Positions 63,946 to 64,000 of a stretch of 64,000 nt of DNA are shown one piece after another. Source of the DNA: an uncultured Enhydrobacter sp. (GTDB lineage Bacteria > Pseudomonadota > Gammaproteobacteria > Pseudomonadales > Moraxellaceae); contig CAMIOS010000001.1 in NCBI GenBank assembly GCA_946222995.1, positions 251,433-315,432 on the forward strand, in the 5' to 3' direction. Below the pieces are notes generated by a model that had not been told where the DNA came from, did no database searches, and was given only the letters and a program-made list of their open reading frames with translations. The position numbers and the translations under genes are program-made. Positions within the stretch are counted from its first letter, which is position 1; the number at the start of each line of letters is the position of its first letter.

Positions 63946-64000
63946 TAGAACTTACGCACTATCCAAATAAAGCATGATATGCTAAAGGAAAAGCAAGAAA
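63946..64000. mobile_element. Possible left end of an insertion sequence running off the window
   Basis: The stretch TAGAACTTACGCACTATCC at 63946 resembles a sequence at 52294 near insertion-sequence remnants (17 of 21 positions over 21 bases). Only 55 bases remain, no gene visible. Speculative. Confidence 0.25.

Overview
The window is a 64 kb piece of a gammaproteobacterial chromosome, most probably a Moraxellaceae member close to Moraxella (osloensis-like). This is inferred from moderate AT-richness, gene content and protein character, not from a database match. It is mostly core and housekeeping genes with a few accessory patches and insertion-sequence scars. No rRNA, tRNA or CRISPR array was found.

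Layout. 1-2.9 kb: pyrD-cvpA-purF (nucleotide synthesis, leftward; purF runs off the left edge). 3.1-8.5 kb: a small membrane protein and tolQ-tolR-tolA-tolB, followed by a propeller-only TolB paralogue in the place where pal is usually found. 8.6-9.8 kb: two unrecognised genes. 10-17.5 kb: a leftward operon of a SpoIIM-like protein, a membrane protein, DUF4129, DUF4350, MoxR ATPase and DUF58. 17.7-26.6 kb: a voltage-gated-type K+ channel, an MFS exporter broken by one amber codon, a glycosyltransferase, an orphan YejF-like double ABC ATPase with a duplicated 5' scrap and a 51-codon gene, then nitroreductase, CitE-like lyase and uracil permease. 26.7-30.5 kb: xseA-xseB and kup. 30.7-34.5 kb: emrB-emrA with a divergent TetR regulator and a terminator-like hairpin in the emrA leader. 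34.5-39.4 kb: phosphoesterase, mnmA, a response regulator reduced to its receiver domain, and a 611-residue tandem fusion of two 3-hydroxyacyl-CoA dehydrogenases.

39.5-44 kb is an oxidative-stress type patch: a DUF1269 protein, a catalase-like heme protein, a Dyp-type peroxidase and a small partner protein, with a 176-bp MITE-like inverted-repeat element inside it. 44-49 kb holds the most system-like locus: a divergent transglutaminase, a circularly permuted ATP-grasp/alpha-E fusion, a second transglutaminase and the proteasome-like protease Anbu, with a strong palindrome in the divergent control region. This looks like an amide/peptide ligase plus peptidase system.

49.6-51.1 kb has pbpG and a DksA-family gene. 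51.3-52.1 kb is an insertion-sequence graveyard (an istB fragment and a DDE transposase remnant). 52.5-59.4 kb encodes a complete exporter: HlyD adaptor with seven 21-bp heptad units, RbbA-type ABC protein, ABC-2 permease and outer-membrane factor. An IS66 transposase tail then abuts an aldehyde dehydrogenase gene, which is divergent from an IclR regulator across a palindromic operator candidate. A Bcr/CflA exporter ends the window, and the last about 60 bases may be the start of an insertion sequence.
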